Shown here piece after piece: positions 1 to 8,612 of a stretch of DNA of 64,000 nucleotides (position 1 is the first letter of the stretch; every line of letters begins with the position of its first letter). Source of the stretch: Sphingorhabdus lutea (GTDB lineage: Bacteria > Pseudomonadota > Alphaproteobacteria > Sphingomonadales > Sphingomonadaceae); NCBI RefSeq assembly GCF_001889025.1, contig NZ_CP018154.1:1230501-1294500 (forward strand), written 5' to 3'. A program made the translations under genes and the position numbers. The notes under the pieces are model-generated. The model saw only the letters and a list, made by a program, of their open reading frames with translations, was not told the DNA's origin and ran no database searches.

Positions 1-1133
1 GATTGTAATGCCGCGCGGACAATATCGGCATAAATGATGGTTAGTTTTTCCAAATCATCTGTGGCGACGGCTTCATCCAATTTATGCATGGTGGCATTGC
101 ACAAACCAAATTCAACCACCGGACAAAGGGCGGATAAGAAACGCGCATCCGATGTGCCTCCGCTGGTCGATAATTCGGTTTTAATGCCAAGATTTTTTTC
201 AATCGCTGCACTGATAAGGCCGGAAAGTTCGCCGGGCGGGGTTAGAAATGGCTCACCTGAAATAATCGGCTCTAACTCTCCACCGCCATCGCTTACAATA
301 TCACCGATTAATGTGCTTAACGATGCGCCGCTATGCAGATCATTAAAACGAATGGAAAGCCGCGCCTCTGCCTTTGCTGGGATGACATTATGCGCCGGAT
401 TGCCGACATGTAAATCGGTAACCTCTATATTGCTGGGTTGAAACCAATCCGTCCCTTCATCCAAAATCAATGCGTCAATTTTGCCCAATATGGCCACCAA
501 TTTGGTAATTGGATTATCGGCCAAATGCGGATAGGCGACATGGCCCTGCGCGCCATTTACCCGCACCCACATATTAACCGATCCGCGCCGACCAATTTTA
601 ATCATATCGCCAAGCCGGTTGACCGATGTCGGCTCTCCCACCAAGCATAAATCAGGGATTTGTTCTGCCGCACGCATATGGTCAATTAAGGCGCGTGTGC
701 CGTAAAGTGCCGGGCCTTCCTCATCACCTGTGATGATAAGGCTGATGATGCCTTCATCTTCATTTATGTCATGCAAAGCAGCAATAAAGGCGGCAATGCT
801 GCCCTTCATATCCACCGCGCCGCGGCCATATAGTAAATCGCCGCGAATTTCGGGGGTAAAGGGATTGCTGGCCCATCCCTCGCCAGGCGGCACAACATCA
901 ACATGGCCGGCAAAGGCAAAATGGCGCTTTTTTATATGCGGGCTATTATTGCCCCGAATCGCGAACAGATTTTCAACCGGTCCATCGGGCGCATCACCAG
1001 AAATGAAACGGTGAATATGAAATCCCAATGGGGTAAGTATCGCCTCCAATTCATCAAAAACACCGCCAGTGGCAGGGGTGATGGAGGGGTGGGCGATTAA
1101 CCTTTCGGCATATTTTACGGCAATGCTATTCAT
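1..1133 (-). CDS. dapE: Succinyl-diaminopimelate desuccinylase, 3' end cut by window
   Basis: Zinc-dependent M20 peptidase-family enzyme that hydrolyses N-succinyl-LL-2,6-diaminopimelate in the cytoplasm, in the lysine and meso-DAP (peptidoglycan) pathway. Translating the minus strand from the ATG at 1133 gives an uninterrupted frame of 377 codons to the window edge. Metal-site motifs are in order: HVDVVPPGEGW, then GRGAVDMKGS, then TGDEEGPA, and a late GGTSDARF. Family length is about 375-380 residues, so only a few residues can be missing. The neighbourhood (engB-yidC-yidD-rnpA-rpmH upstream on the same strand) is a familiar alphaproteobacterial order. Identification is by family motifs. 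Confidence 0.93.
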   Translation of the reverse strand, partial: MNSIAVKYAERLIAHPSITPATGGVFDELEAILTPLGFHIHRFISGDAPDGPVENLFAIRGNNSPHIKKRHFAFAGHVDVVPPGEGWASNPFTPEIRGDLLYGRGAVDMKGSIAAFIAALHDINEDEGIISLIITGDEEGPALYGTRALIDHMRAAEQIPDLCLVGEPTSVNRLGDMIKIGRRGSVNMWVRVNGAQGHVAYPHLADNPITKLVAILGKIDALILDEGTDWFQPSNIEVTDLHVGNPAHNVIPAKAEARLSIRFNDLHSGASLSTLIGDIVSDGGGELEPIISGEPFLTPPGELSGLISAAIEKNLGIKTELSTSGGTSDARFLSALCPVVEFGLCNATMHKLDEAVATDDLEKLTIIYADIVRAALQ

Positions 1134-1178
1134 GGCTCTTTATGACCATAAAATAATAATAAATGCTATGCAAAATTG

Positions 1179-1844
1179 TTAATTTTGGCCCACATCTTCA
1201 AAATGGTCGATAATCCATTTTTCCTCGGAGGCTTCTTCATACCATTGGACCATCCACGCATGTTCCATCATGGTATCGACATAGCTTTGCGCAAAGCCAG
1301 GCAGGGTAAAGCCATAGGTGACAAAACGTGTAACAATAGGGGCATAGAAAATATCGGCTGCGCTGAATGTGCCGAATAAATATGGGCCGGAGCGTCCAAA
1401 ACGCGACCGTGTCTCTGCCCATAATTGCAGGATGCGGATGGCATCATTGCGGGCTTCCTCGCTTATTTGAAAACCTGCAAATTTTTTACGTACATTCATG
1501 GGGCAATTGCGACGCAGGCCCATAAAGCCGCTATGCATTTCGGCGCATAATGAACGTGCCATGCCGCGCGCAGCATCATCTTTGGGCCAAAAACGATCGC
1601 GCCCAACCTTATCCGACAGATATTCCAATATCGCCATACTGTCCCAAATGACATTTTCATCATCCCATAAAATGGGCACTTTGCCAGAGGAAGGGATTAA
1701 ATCTGATTCTATTTTGCGGCTTTCCCAATCATCATTGTAAAGCGGCACGGTGATTTCTTCGAATGAAAGGCCGGATTGTTTCGCCGCCAACCATCCGCGC
1801 ATAGACCAGCTTGAATAGGCTTTATTTCCGATAATAAGTTTCAC
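1179..1844 (-). CDS. Glutathione S-transferase family protein
   Basis: Predicted cytoplasmic GST of 221 residues. The N-terminal thioredoxin-like domain starts MKLIIGNKAYSSWSMRGWLA; the serine cluster near residues 11-14 is where GSTs place the residue that activates the glutathione thiol. The motif GKVPILWDD near residue 55 matches the cis-proline loop, and DSMAILEYL follows as the glutathione-binding helix. The C-terminal helical domain fills the rest. The start codon is GTG, preceded at suitable distance by a run of G (GGGGG) as ribosome binding site. The substrate cannot be read from sequence. It sits between engB and dapE and is probably a passenger in that transcript. Confidence 0.85.
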   Translation of the reverse strand: MKLIIGNKAYSSWSMRGWLAAKQSGLSFEEITVPLYNDDWESRKIESDLIPSSGKVPILWDDENVIWDSMAILEYLSDKVGRDRFWPKDDAARGMARSLCAEMHSGFMGLRRNCPMNVRKKFAGFQISEEARNDAIRILQLWAETRSRFGRSGPYLFGTFSAADIFYAPIVTRFVTYGFTLPGFAQSYVDTMMEHAWMVQWYEEASEEKWIIDHFEDVGQN

Positions 1845-1955
1845 TTTGCCCCCAAAATCCTGTCTCCATTATGGAGTGGTTATTGATATGCCGATTATCC
1901 TAATATGGCAAATGCCGATTGTCATTATATTTGCCGCAAAATATAATATGCGATA

Positions 1956-2582
1956 TTATGTTTCAATTGTTTCCAAAATAAAGGCGCGAAGTTCGTCTAT
2001 TCCGCCCTTTTTTTCTGCGCTGGTAATGGAAATTTCGGGATAGGCGGCGGAATGTTTGCGCAATTCGGCTTGCACCTCTTCGGAAATTTTAACCAATTCG
2101 CTATTTTTAATTTTATCCGCCTTGGTAATGACAATGCGGTAACTAATCGCTGCATCGTCCAACATTTTCATAAAATCACGATCAACATCTTTAAAACCAT
2201 GACGTGCATCAATTAACACAAAAGTGCGTTTTAACTTTTGCCGCCCGCGCAGATAATCATTTACCAAATGGCGCCATTTTTGAACCGTGGCAACGGGCGC
2301 TTTGGCAAAACCATATCCCGGCATGTCGCAGATTCGAAATAATATCGGGCTGCCCACATCGAAAAAATTTAATTCCTGTGTCCGGCCCGGCGTGTTGGAC
2401 GCGCGCGCCAATCCATTGCGGTTTACCAACGCGTTGATAAGCGATGATTTGCCAACATTGGATCGTCCGGCAAAGGCGATTTCCATCACATTGCCATCGG
2501 GCAGGAATTTCAAATCCGGCGCGCTTTTTAAAAAAGTCACCGGACCTGAAAATATTTTATTCAATGTATTTTTGTCTGACAT
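1956..2582 (-). CDS. engB: Ribosome biogenesis GTP-binding protein EngB (YsxC/YihA)
   Basis: Small essential-type GTPase (208 residues) that acts in large ribosomal subunit assembly. The G1/P-loop GRSNVGKSS lies at residues 39-47, G3 is DMPGYGFAKAP, G4 is TKADK. The start is set at the ATG at 2582, because the protein then begins MSDKNTL and the ATG shares its first base with the yidC stop codon (TAATG), which points to translational coupling. A longer reading frame exists upstream, but it lies wholly within the C-terminal coding region of yidC and is not needed. Order yidC-engB is a known neighbourhood. Confidence 0.95.
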   Translation of the reverse strand: MSDKNTLNKIFSGPVTFLKSAPDLKFLPDGNVMEIAFAGRSNVGKSSLINALVNRNGLARASNTPGRTQELNFFDVGSPILFRICDMPGYGFAKAPVATVQKWRHLVNDYLRGRQKLKRTFVLIDARHGFKDVDRDFMKMLDDAAISYRIVITKADKIKNSELVKISEEVQAELRKHSAAYPEISITSAEKKGGIDELRAFILETIET

Positions 2583-4366
2583 TATTTTGCTGCTTTTGCT
2601 TTTTCGGCTTTTTCCTTGGCCTTTTGCTCGGCCTCTTCCGCCATTTGAATTTTTAATTGCGGATGGCGGGAATAAAGCCATTTTTGTTGCAAAATTGAGA
2701 TGAAGTTGGACATTACCCAATAAAGCTGAAGCCCTGCGGCAAATGGTGCCATGATGAACATTAAGAACCAAGGCATCAGCCCAAATACTTGTTTTTGAAT
2801 ATCATCCATTGGCTGCGGATTTAACTTTTGCATTAACCACATGGAAATACCCAATAATATTGGCAATATACCAATGGCAATCATCGCGGGAGGGTCAAAG
2901 GGCAATAGGCCGAATAAATTGACCGGGGTCAATGGATCGGGTGCGCTCAAATCCTTAATCCACAGCATGAATGGTTGGTGACGCATTTCAATGGTCAGCA
3001 TTAATAATTTATACAAGGAGAAGAAAATCGGAATTTGCAGGACAATGGGCAAGCAGCCCGCAAGCGGATTTACCTTTTCATCCTTATACAGCTTCATAAT
3101 TTCCTGCTGCATTTTTGGTTTATCTTCTTTGTAACGCTCCTGCAATTTCTTCATTTTCGGTTGCACCGCGCGCATTGCCGCCATGGAGGCAAATTGTTTT
3201 TGCGCAACGGGGAACATCAATAATCGCACCAAAAAGGTCAGCCCAAGTATGGCAAAGCCGAAATTTCCAAAGACACCAAAGAACCAGTGCAGCACCTTGA
3301 AAAATACTTTTTCAATGGCCCTGAACCATCCCCAATCGATTGAATAATCAAGTTTGTTTACACCAATTTCATCCACATATTTGTCCAATACCTCAACTTC
3401 TTTCGCGCCGGCATATAAATATGAAATATGGCTTACCCGATTATTTGGGGAAACTTTGCTTTGCACCGAACGCACCATGACGGTTTGATATTCGCCATTT
3501 ACCTGTTGAAAACGGCCCTGCATTGATGATTTCGGATCGGGGATTAAAGCGCCCAGCCAATATTTATCGGTAAAGCCAAGCCAGCCGCCATTGCTTTCAA
3601 ATCCGACACGGCTATTGGGTGCTTCGGCGACATCATCATAATCCCAATCATAATCGGCAACATCGTCAAACACGCCCATTGGGCCGATATGAATGTTCCA
3701 ACTATCCTTTTCTTTTGGAAGTTCCGCGCGTGATAACATACCAAATGGAGAAATTTCGGCAGGCTGGCTGCTAAAATTGCTGAATCGTTGTTCGGTTTTA
3801 ATCAAATAATCTTCATCAATGCTCAAAATAATTTCAAATAATTGATTCTTATCATTCTTCCAACTTAACGTAATGGGGTTTTTGGGGGTTAAGGCTGCGC
3901 CATTTGCGCTCCATAATGTGTCCGCATTGGGCAGGGTTATATTACCCGTGCCAACCCATGAAAAACTGCCATAATATGCGTTTTTACTACCCTTGGGAGA
4001 GAATAAACGCACCGGCGGTGATTTTTTATCCAAATCGGTGCGGTGCGCCAATAATAATAAATCATCAACTTGCGCGCCGCGCAGGTTAATTGAACCGGAT
4101 AATTTTGGCGTGGAAATTTTGACCCGTTGACCCGTGGCAATGACTTGCTCTGCGCTTAAATTGGTTTTCGGTGCGGCCTGCGCGGTGGGAATATCGGGCA
4201 ATGCCGCGCTGCCGCCTGTGTTGGGGGCTGCTTGGCTATTTTTGGCGGCGACCGGTGCGTTTTGCTGCACTGCTTCGGGCATGAAATAGGAAACAGCATA
4301 TTGCCACCCAACTAATATTAGTCCGGTAAAGACAATTGCTAAGATTAAATTACGCCGGTCTTCCAC
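2582..4366 (-). CDS. yidC: Membrane protein insertase YidC
   Basis: Oxa1/Alb3/YidC insertase of the inner membrane, inserting and folding membrane proteins alone or with SecYEG. The 594-residue length is usual for Gram-negative YidC. An N-terminal transmembrane anchor (residues about 7-28) is followed by a Pro/Ala-rich linker, a large periplasmic domain to about residue 345, and the conserved five-helix core with the pattern NPLAGCLPIVLQIPIFFSLY and the late segment LQLYWVMSNFISILQQKW. The C-terminus is rich in Lys and Ala, as in ribosome-binding tails. It ends in a one-base overlap with engB and follows yidD by 55 bases. Confidence 0.97.
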   Translation of the reverse strand: MEDRRNLILAIVFTGLILVGWQYAVSYFMPEAVQQNAPVAAKNSQAAPNTGGSAALPDIPTAQAAPKTNLSAEQVIATGQRVKISTPKLSGSINLRGAQVDDLLLLAHRTDLDKKSPPVRLFSPKGSKNAYYGSFSWVGTGNITLPNADTLWSANGAALTPKNPITLSWKNDKNQLFEIILSIDEDYLIKTEQRFSNFSSQPAEISPFGMLSRAELPKEKDSWNIHIGPMGVFDDVADYDWDYDDVAEAPNSRVGFESNGGWLGFTDKYWLGALIPDPKSSMQGRFQQVNGEYQTVMVRSVQSKVSPNNRVSHISYLYAGAKEVEVLDKYVDEIGVNKLDYSIDWGWFRAIEKVFFKVLHWFFGVFGNFGFAILGLTFLVRLLMFPVAQKQFASMAAMRAVQPKMKKLQERYKEDKPKMQQEIMKLYKDEKVNPLAGCLPIVLQIPIFFSLYKLLMLTIEMRHQPFMLWIKDLSAPDPLTPVNLFGLLPFDPPAMIAIGILPILLGISMWLMQKLNPQPMDDIQKQVFGLMPWFLMFIMAPFAAGLQLYWVMSNFISILQQKWLYSRHPQLKIQMAEEAEQKAKEKAEKAKAAK

Positions 4367-4421
4367 TATATTATACCTTTATATTATATATTTACGTCAT
4401 ATTATATTCATAAAATGGGGT

Positions 4422-4631
4422 TTATGGCACCGGATCGTGTCCGTGCCCGCCCCATGGATTGCAGCGCAATAGCCTTTTCAGGCCCAGCCAGCTACCTTTA
4501 ATTACACCATAGCGATTTATCGCAATTATCATATATTCAGAACATGATGGTGCATAACGGCAAGTGGGCGGCAAAATGCGCGATGGGCCCCATTGCCATA
4601 AACGAACGAAAAAGATGAAAAATGCCTTCAT
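4422..4631 (-). CDS. yidD: Membrane protein insertion efficiency factor YidD
   Basis: Small (69 residues) amphipathic membrane-associated protein that assists YidC-dependent insertion. The family signature is present in order: PTCRYAPSCSEY, then GVIKGSWLGLKRLLRCNPW, then a GHDPVP terminus. Three conserved cysteines are visible. The start overlaps the rnpA stop by four bases (ATGA), so it is probably translationally coupled to rnpA, and yidC follows. This is the standard place for yidD. Confidence 0.95.
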   Translation of the reverse strand: MKAFFIFFVRLWQWGPSRILPPTCRYAPSCSEYMIIAINRYGVIKGSWLGLKRLLRCNPWGGHGHDPVP

Positions 4632-5095
4632 CCATTTTGGCTTTCGTCAATTTTATCGGCGGCTTTTACATATATTTTTTGTGTTTTCTTGGCAGATTTT
4701 CGCGCAATATAGGCAAGCGCTGTGCGCATTTCATTCGCCATTTGGGTAAAGTCACGCGTCAAAGCTTCTTTACGGCCAATCATAATATGGTCGCAATGCG
4801 CCATGCCATGATGCGGCAATATTTCATGGCATAATGCACGAAAACGGCGCTTTATCCGATTGCGCGCGACCGCATTGCCGGTTTTTTTTGTGACGGTATA
4901 GCCAATTCTTTTGGGCGCATGATGCCCGCGATAAAGGACGAGCAGGATGAAAGCAGGGGTGACATATTTCATGCCCCGATTGGCTTTAATAAAATCAGGC
5001 CGCTTTTTTATCATTTCATATGGCGCATCATATGGGGCAGCCGCCATTATTTTCGATTCGATATCGGCCGATTTATTTTCCGCAATTTGTTTCAT
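4628..5095 (-). CDS. rnpA: Ribonuclease P protein component
   Basis: Basic protein subunit of RNase P, which binds the catalytic RNA and helps 5' maturation of tRNAs. The core motif is clear: RIGYTVTKKTGNAVARNRIKRR (quoted in part: NAVARNRIKRRFR), plus RPDFIKANRG near the N-terminus. The N-terminus is uncertain. The frame can open at a TTG at 5104, at the ATG at 5095 chosen here, or at an inner ATG at 5014 giving MIKKRPDF, which is closest to the usual family start; no strong Shine-Dalgarno decides. It lies between rpmH and yidD, overlapping the latter by four bases. Confidence 0.93.
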   Translation of the reverse strand: MKQIAENKSADIESKIMAAAPYDAPYEMIKKRPDFIKANRGMKYVTPAFILLVLYRGHHAPKRIGYTVTKKTGNAVARNRIKRRFRALCHEILPHHGMAHCDHIMIGRKEALTRDFTQMANEMRTALAYIARKSAKKTQKIYVKAADKIDESQNG

Positions 5096-5149
5096 ATTAT
5101 GCAACAGCCGATAAAGTTAAAAGAGCATATGCGTTAAAAGACCAAAATG

Positions 5150-5180
5150 AAAAAGGGCGCAACAGATATTCTGTCCGCCC
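5150..5180 (-). terminator. Attenuator-like terminator between rpmH and rnpA
   Basis: On the minus strand the sequence forms a stem of GGGCG and ACAGA pairing with TCTGT and CGCCC around an ATA loop, with a small bulge, followed by five Ts. It sits about 70 bases after the rpmH stop and before rnpA. A partial terminator here would explain much higher rpmH than rnpA expression, as known for this operon elsewhere. Read-through is inferred because rnpA has no obvious promoter of its own. Confidence 0.75.
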
Positions 5181-5248
5181 CAAATTCATATTGTTAAAAA
5201 ATGATTCGTCCAAATTGGACAAATATTTTTTTAACGGTGCTTTATTGC

Positions 5249-5383
5249 TTACGCGCTGAGTGACTTGCGGCCACGGCTGCGGCGAGCGGCAATAATTTTG
5301 CGGCCACCGGGAGTAGCCATGCGGCTGCGGAAACCGTGACGGCGCTTGCGCACGAGGTTGCTCGGCTGAAAAGTGCGCTTCAT
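5249..5383 (-). CDS. rpmH: 50S ribosomal protein L34
   Basis: Forty-four-residue, strongly basic ribosomal protein of the large subunit. The translation starts [20 protein letters not shown] and continues with [20 protein letters not shown], the complete L34 signature. It is the first gene of the rpmH-rnpA-yidD-yidC-engB cluster. Codon use is more GC-rich than neighbouring genes (CGC, GGC, CTC), as expected for a highly expressed ribosomal gene. A sigma-70-like promoter lies about 100 bases upstream. Confidence 0.97.
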   Translation of the reverse strand: MKRTFQPSNLVRKRRHGFRSRMATPGGRKIIAARRSRGRKSLSA

Positions 5384-5481
5384 GATATGATCCCTTATAC
5401 ATTAAATAATTGATGGTTTTATTAAATAAAAAAGCCGCCCTTTGCCCAAAAAATGAGCAGACAGCCTTTAATTGCTTTGTG

Positions 5482-5510
5482 CCATTATGCGCGAATGAAA
5501 TAAAAGTCAA
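5482..5510 (-). promoter_or_regulatory. Probable sigma-70 promoter of rpmH
   Basis: Minus strand: TTGACT (-35) and TAATGG (-10) separated by 17 bases, about 100 bases upstream of the rpmH ATG. The -35 box overlaps the last codons of the upstream PGPGW-like gene. The leader that follows is AT-rich. Confidence 0.6.
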
Positions 5511-5830
5511 CTCTTTGGCTTCCCAAAAATGTCCTTTATTTGCTTTTTTATAGGCGGAATTGGCGGCATTTCTTTTTGACCGCGCCTGCGTAGGGCCCAA
5601 TCGGTCCATTTGCCGTAATCAGGAAATTTTTTTTTGAAACGTAAATATTGTTTTTTTGCCCATTTGCTATTGCGCAGGACAATGCCCAAACCAAGGGGGA
5701 ACATGATGATGAACCCAGGGCCGGGCAGTGCACCGACAATGGGGGACAATAGGATAAGCAACCATCCAATGACCAACCACCCCAATTTCGCGGCGGGTGA
5801 ATTTTTCAAAAATCGTAAAATTGCGGACAA
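5507..5830 (-). CDS. Small membrane protein, PGPGW-like
   Basis: A 107-residue protein with a hydrophobic block at residues about 15-52 that can form two membrane helices separated by the turn LPGPGF. This PGPG turn followed by a second hydrophobic helix (FIIMFPLGLGIVL) resembles the putative transmembrane family named PGPGW. The second half is very basic (KKQYLRFKKKFPDYGKWTDWALRRR) and should face the cytoplasm. Function is unknown. It precedes the ribosomal protein L34 operon on the same strand, and the rpmH promoter starts within its last codons. Confidence 0.75.
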   Translation of the reverse strand: MSAILRFLKNSPAAKLGWLVIGWLLILLSPIVGALPGPGFIIMFPLGLGIVLRNSKWAKKQYLRFKKKFPDYGKWTDWALRRRGQKEMPPIPPIKKQIKDIFGKPKS

Positions 5831-5960
5831 ATATTCTTCCCTTACCCTTTAATGGCAATTGCCAATAAATACGGCCTAATGTCCTTTATTTGGCGACTGA
5901 AAATCATGTTTTCAAGGGGCAGGGCGCACCATTAATGTATAAAATATAGCGGTTGGTCGG

Positions 5961-6584
5961 TTAAATAGCTTCGAAATTTTTATTATAAACATGCCAGCAA
6001 AATGTCGCCGCCGCGCCGCGATGCGGGTGCCAATCATCGCCATGTAGGCGCGTTTCTTTTTCATTGGGACGTTCATCCAATCCCTTAATCCGTTTTACCG
6101 CTTCTTGAATCGCCAAATCGCCTGCGGGCCAGATATTGGGTCGTCCTTCTGCAAATAACAGATAAATTTCTGCCGACCAGCGGCCAATGCCTTTTACGCT
6201 GGTTAATTGCGATATGGCCTGTTCATCATCGGGTGACAAATTGTCCAAATCCAGCGCACCTGTTAAAATTAACTCGGCCAATGATCGTGCATATCCTTGT
6301 TTTTGGCGGCTAAGCCCGCATGCGCGAAGTTCTTCAAAATCCTTTGTTATTAAATTTTCGGCGGGGCAATTTTCGCCTAATAAATTTTCCAATTTATTCC
6401 ATACTGATGCGGCGGCGGCCACGCTGACTTGTTGGCCGACAATGGTGCGCAGTAGGGATTGATAGCCCGTCGGACGAATCCGCCCTTCTGGATAGCCGAA
6501 TTGCTGAATTAAATTGGCCAGCACTTTATCATGCAGGGCAAGCTCATCCAAAGATGATTTAATAATTTCAGAAGAAATGCCCAT
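5961..6584 (-). CDS. DNA-3-methyladenine glycosylase (HhH-GPD family)
   Basis: Base excision repair glycosylase of 207 residues, the AlkA-like class that removes alkylated purines. A first block, RTIVGQQVSVAAAASVW, matches the helical core of this family. The helix-hairpin-helix is LTSVKGIGRWSAEIYLLFA near residues 127-145, and the catalytic Asp is in WPAGDLAIQEA about residue 155. It lacks the extra N-terminal domain of E. coli AlkA, so it resembles the shorter AlkA2-like proteins. Its ATG overlaps the stop of the upstream lipoprotein gene by one base (TAATG), so the two are probably co-translated. Confidence 0.9.
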   Translation of the reverse strand: MGISSEIIKSSLDELALHDKVLANLIQQFGYPEGRIRPTGYQSLLRTIVGQQVSVAAAASVWNKLENLLGENCPAENLITKDFEELRACGLSRQKQGYARSLAELILTGALDLDNLSPDDEQAISQLTSVKGIGRWSAEIYLLFAEGRPNIWPAGDLAIQEAVKRIKGLDERPNEKETRLHGDDWHPHRGAAATFCWHVYNKNFEAI

Positions 6585-7459
6585 TATGGCGCCAATTTAA
6601 TCAACGCCTCTGGCGCACGGTCACTGCCGGGGCGAACCTCCCAACTCATTACATTCATCCCATTAACCTGTTTTGGGCCTTCCAATGTATTATTTGTCAA
6701 AATCTCGCCATCGGTTTTAATGGTAAATGTGCCGCGTGCGGCCTTATAACTAATTCCTGTTGGGCCTTTTTCACCCGCCAATGGGGCAATGGCGCTAAAC
6801 CCAGCGGCAGATGCCACGAACAGCGAATTTAAATCCAAATTATTGCGGAATGTGGGGGCGGCAAATTTGACCCGTCCTTCGGTCCATCGATTTGCATAGA
6901 ATAAAGGCTCTCCCATGGAATAGCCAGGAATAAAGGCAAAGGCATAATCACGGTCCAGCATGCCTTTAATCGAATAATCAACCTCAAACACACCATCGCC
7001 CTTATGCTCTACCTTATTCCACCCCTCCATACGGGTCAGGCCGCGGGCAAATTCATTGATGCTTTCGGGGTCTTCGGGATCAACACCGGCCAATAAAGCG
7101 CCCAATGTTTCTTTTAATTCTTCGGCCTTTTTCTTTTTGGCATCGATATTTTTCTGCCATTCTTCGCGTTGTTCCTCGGTTTCTTCCTCGGTGCAGTCTC
7201 TGACGTCGAAATCGCCTTCCTCATCATAACAAATGGCGGTGAATTCTGCTTCCTCTTCGCCTTCTTTTTCGGCAATTGAGGACCATTGACGCAGCATTAA
7301 CTGCATCCCCACCATTTGAATCTCCCCCTTATAAGTAAAGGAGAATTGGCCATTTTTATATGCAATCATTTCCGCATTAAAATTGCCCGGCATTAACAAA
7401 CAACCGGTCAATAAAAATGGTGCGGCAAGTGCAAATAAAATGGTGGAAATGCGTTTCAT
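6584..7459 (-). CDS. Predicted lipoprotein, function unknown
   Basis: A 291-residue protein with a lipoprotein signal peptide: MKRI, hydrophobic FALAAPFLL, and lipobox LTGC with Cys near residue 19. The mature part starts in a beta-type region (QFSFTYKGEIQMVGM) and has a strongly acidic, helical middle (about residues 70-125, many Glu and Lys) containing two further cysteines (CYDEEGDFDVRDC). The C-terminal half has regular beta-strand patterns (GTFTIKTDGEIL). I do not recognise a named family. It is coupled by TAATG to the DNA glycosylase downstream, which may be only positional. Confidence 0.8.
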   Translation of the reverse strand: MKRISTILFALAAPFLLTGCLLMPGNFNAEMIAYKNGQFSFTYKGEIQMVGMQLMLRQWSSIAEKEGEEEAEFTAICYDEEGDFDVRDCTEEETEEQREEWQKNIDAKKKKAEELKETLGALLAGVDPEDPESINEFARGLTRMEGWNKVEHKGDGVFEVDYSIKGMLDRDYAFAFIPGYSMGEPLFYANRWTEGRVKFAAPTFRNNLDLNSLFVASAAGFSAIAPLAGEKGPTGISYKAARGTFTIKTDGEILTNNTLEGPKQVNGMNVMSWEVRPGSDRAPEALIKLAP

Positions 7460-7565
7460 TATATTGGCCTGTTCATCAATAGTAAAAAATAAAGCTTAAT
7501 CATAAGCGTGAAGCAATCAAGCAATAGTTTAATTATTACAAATAAATATTATACCCGATAAAATA

Positions 7566-8306
7566 TTATCCCTGAGTGGCGGCATATAATGCAATGGCGG
7601 CGGCATTGGACACATTTAAACTTTCCATTTGTTCATGAATCGGCAATTTGGCCACCTGATCGCATTGTTCAGTAACGCCGTGGCGCATGCCTGGCCCCTC
7701 TGCACCAAGGACAAGGGCGTTGCGACCCGGGGTTAATGCCTCTTTCAAGCTTAATTCCGCATGACCGCTAAGCCCGATGCGCCAATATCCAAAATCGGCA
7801 AGCTCCCCCATTGTTCGGGCAATATTGACCACGCGTATCCACGGCACAATTTCCAATGCGCCCGATGCTGCCTTTGCCAATGTGCCGGTTTCGGCGGGGC
7901 TGTGCCTATCCTGTGTGATAATCGCCACGGCGTTAAATGCGGCGGCGCTGCGGAAAATTGCGCCCACATTATGCGGATCGGTAATTTGGTCCAAAATTAA
8001 AATGGGGCGAATATCATTGGGGTCTTCGGGCACAATTTCGCTTAACCATTTATCCTCCAATGGTAATAATTCAGCGATAATATTTTGATGCGGCGTATCC
8101 CCCGGGACAAGCCGCGCCATGTCGGTGGCCTGACAATAATTGACCGTAATGTCGGCGGGTGGGTCCAATTCGGCAATGGATTCGCGCGTGCCCCATAATT
8201 TTAATATGGTCCGATTCGGGTTATTTAACGCCGCCTCGACCGCATGGCGGCCCCAAAAGCGCGGATTATTTCCTTTTTTTTCCGTTGGTCGGCGACGTCT
8301 GTTCAC
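7566..8306 (-). CDS. rlmB: 23S rRNA (guanosine-2'-O-)-methyltransferase RlmB
   Basis: SpoU/TrmH-family SAM-dependent 2'-O-ribose methyltransferase of 246 residues. It has an N-terminal substrate-binding domain (FWGRHAVEAALNNPNRTI) and the three SPOUT motifs in order: LDQITDPHNVGAIFRSAAAF, then VLGAEGPGMR, then IPIHEQMESLNVSNAAAIALY. The family methylates G2251 of 23S rRNA. The start is GTG, with AAGGA at a suitable distance upstream. The gene is transcribed away from the tRNA-Tyr locus. Specificity for 23S rather than a tRNA is inferred from overall RlmB-type layout. Confidence 0.92.
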   Translation of the reverse strand: MNRRRRPTEKKGNNPRFWGRHAVEAALNNPNRTILKLWGTRESIAELDPPADITVNYCQATDMARLVPGDTPHQNIIAELLPLEDKWLSEIVPEDPNDIRPILILDQITDPHNVGAIFRSAAAFNAVAIITQDRHSPAETGTLAKAASGALEIVPWIRVVNIARTMGELADFGYWRIGLSGHAELSLKEALTPGRNALVLGAEGPGMRHGVTEQCDQVAKLPIHEQMESLNVSNAAAIALYAATQG

Positions 8307-8488
8307 TTTGATTCCTTTTTAATTTATTCAATTTGGCCATATATTGCGGCATTTACCGCAGGAAAGCCAAAATTATTTTATCATTTTTTTGCTTCTTTCT
8401 CACCTGACCCATTGACAGGCAAGCCCTGTTTCGCCATTGAGCCGCTTCGGCACTTTATATGACAGCGTTCATATTTAGTTTTCATCGT

Positions 8489-8574
8489 GGACAGGTGGCC
8501 GAGTGGTTAAAGGCAGCAGACTGTAAATCTGCCCGGGTATCCGTACACTGGTTCGAATCCAGTCCTGTCCACCA
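8489..8574 (+). tRNA. tRNA-Tyr (GTA)
   Basis: An 86-base class II tRNA with a long variable arm. The acceptor pairs GGACAGG with CCTGTCC, discriminator A and encoded CCA follow. The anticodon arm reads CAGACT-GTA-AATCTG with anticodon GTA at 8523-8525, and the T arm is ACTGG-TTCGAAT-CCAGT. Its 3' end is repeated downstream in an 83-bp tandem array. Confidence 0.98.
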
Positions 8575-8612
8575 CTTTTCAAACAGTATTAACGAACCAG
8601 TGTGTTTTTATT
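8545..8612 (+). terminator. Hairpin joining the tRNA-Tyr T arm to its trailer, followed by T run
   Basis: ACACTGGTTCG at 8545-8555, inside the tRNA T arm, has a perfect 11-base inverted copy, CGAACCAGTGT, at 8593-8603, followed by TTTTTATTT. It looks like a rho-independent terminator, but its 5' arm is part of the tRNA itself, so terminator folding competes with tRNA folding. The loop is about 37 bases, long for a terminator. Confidence 0.5.
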
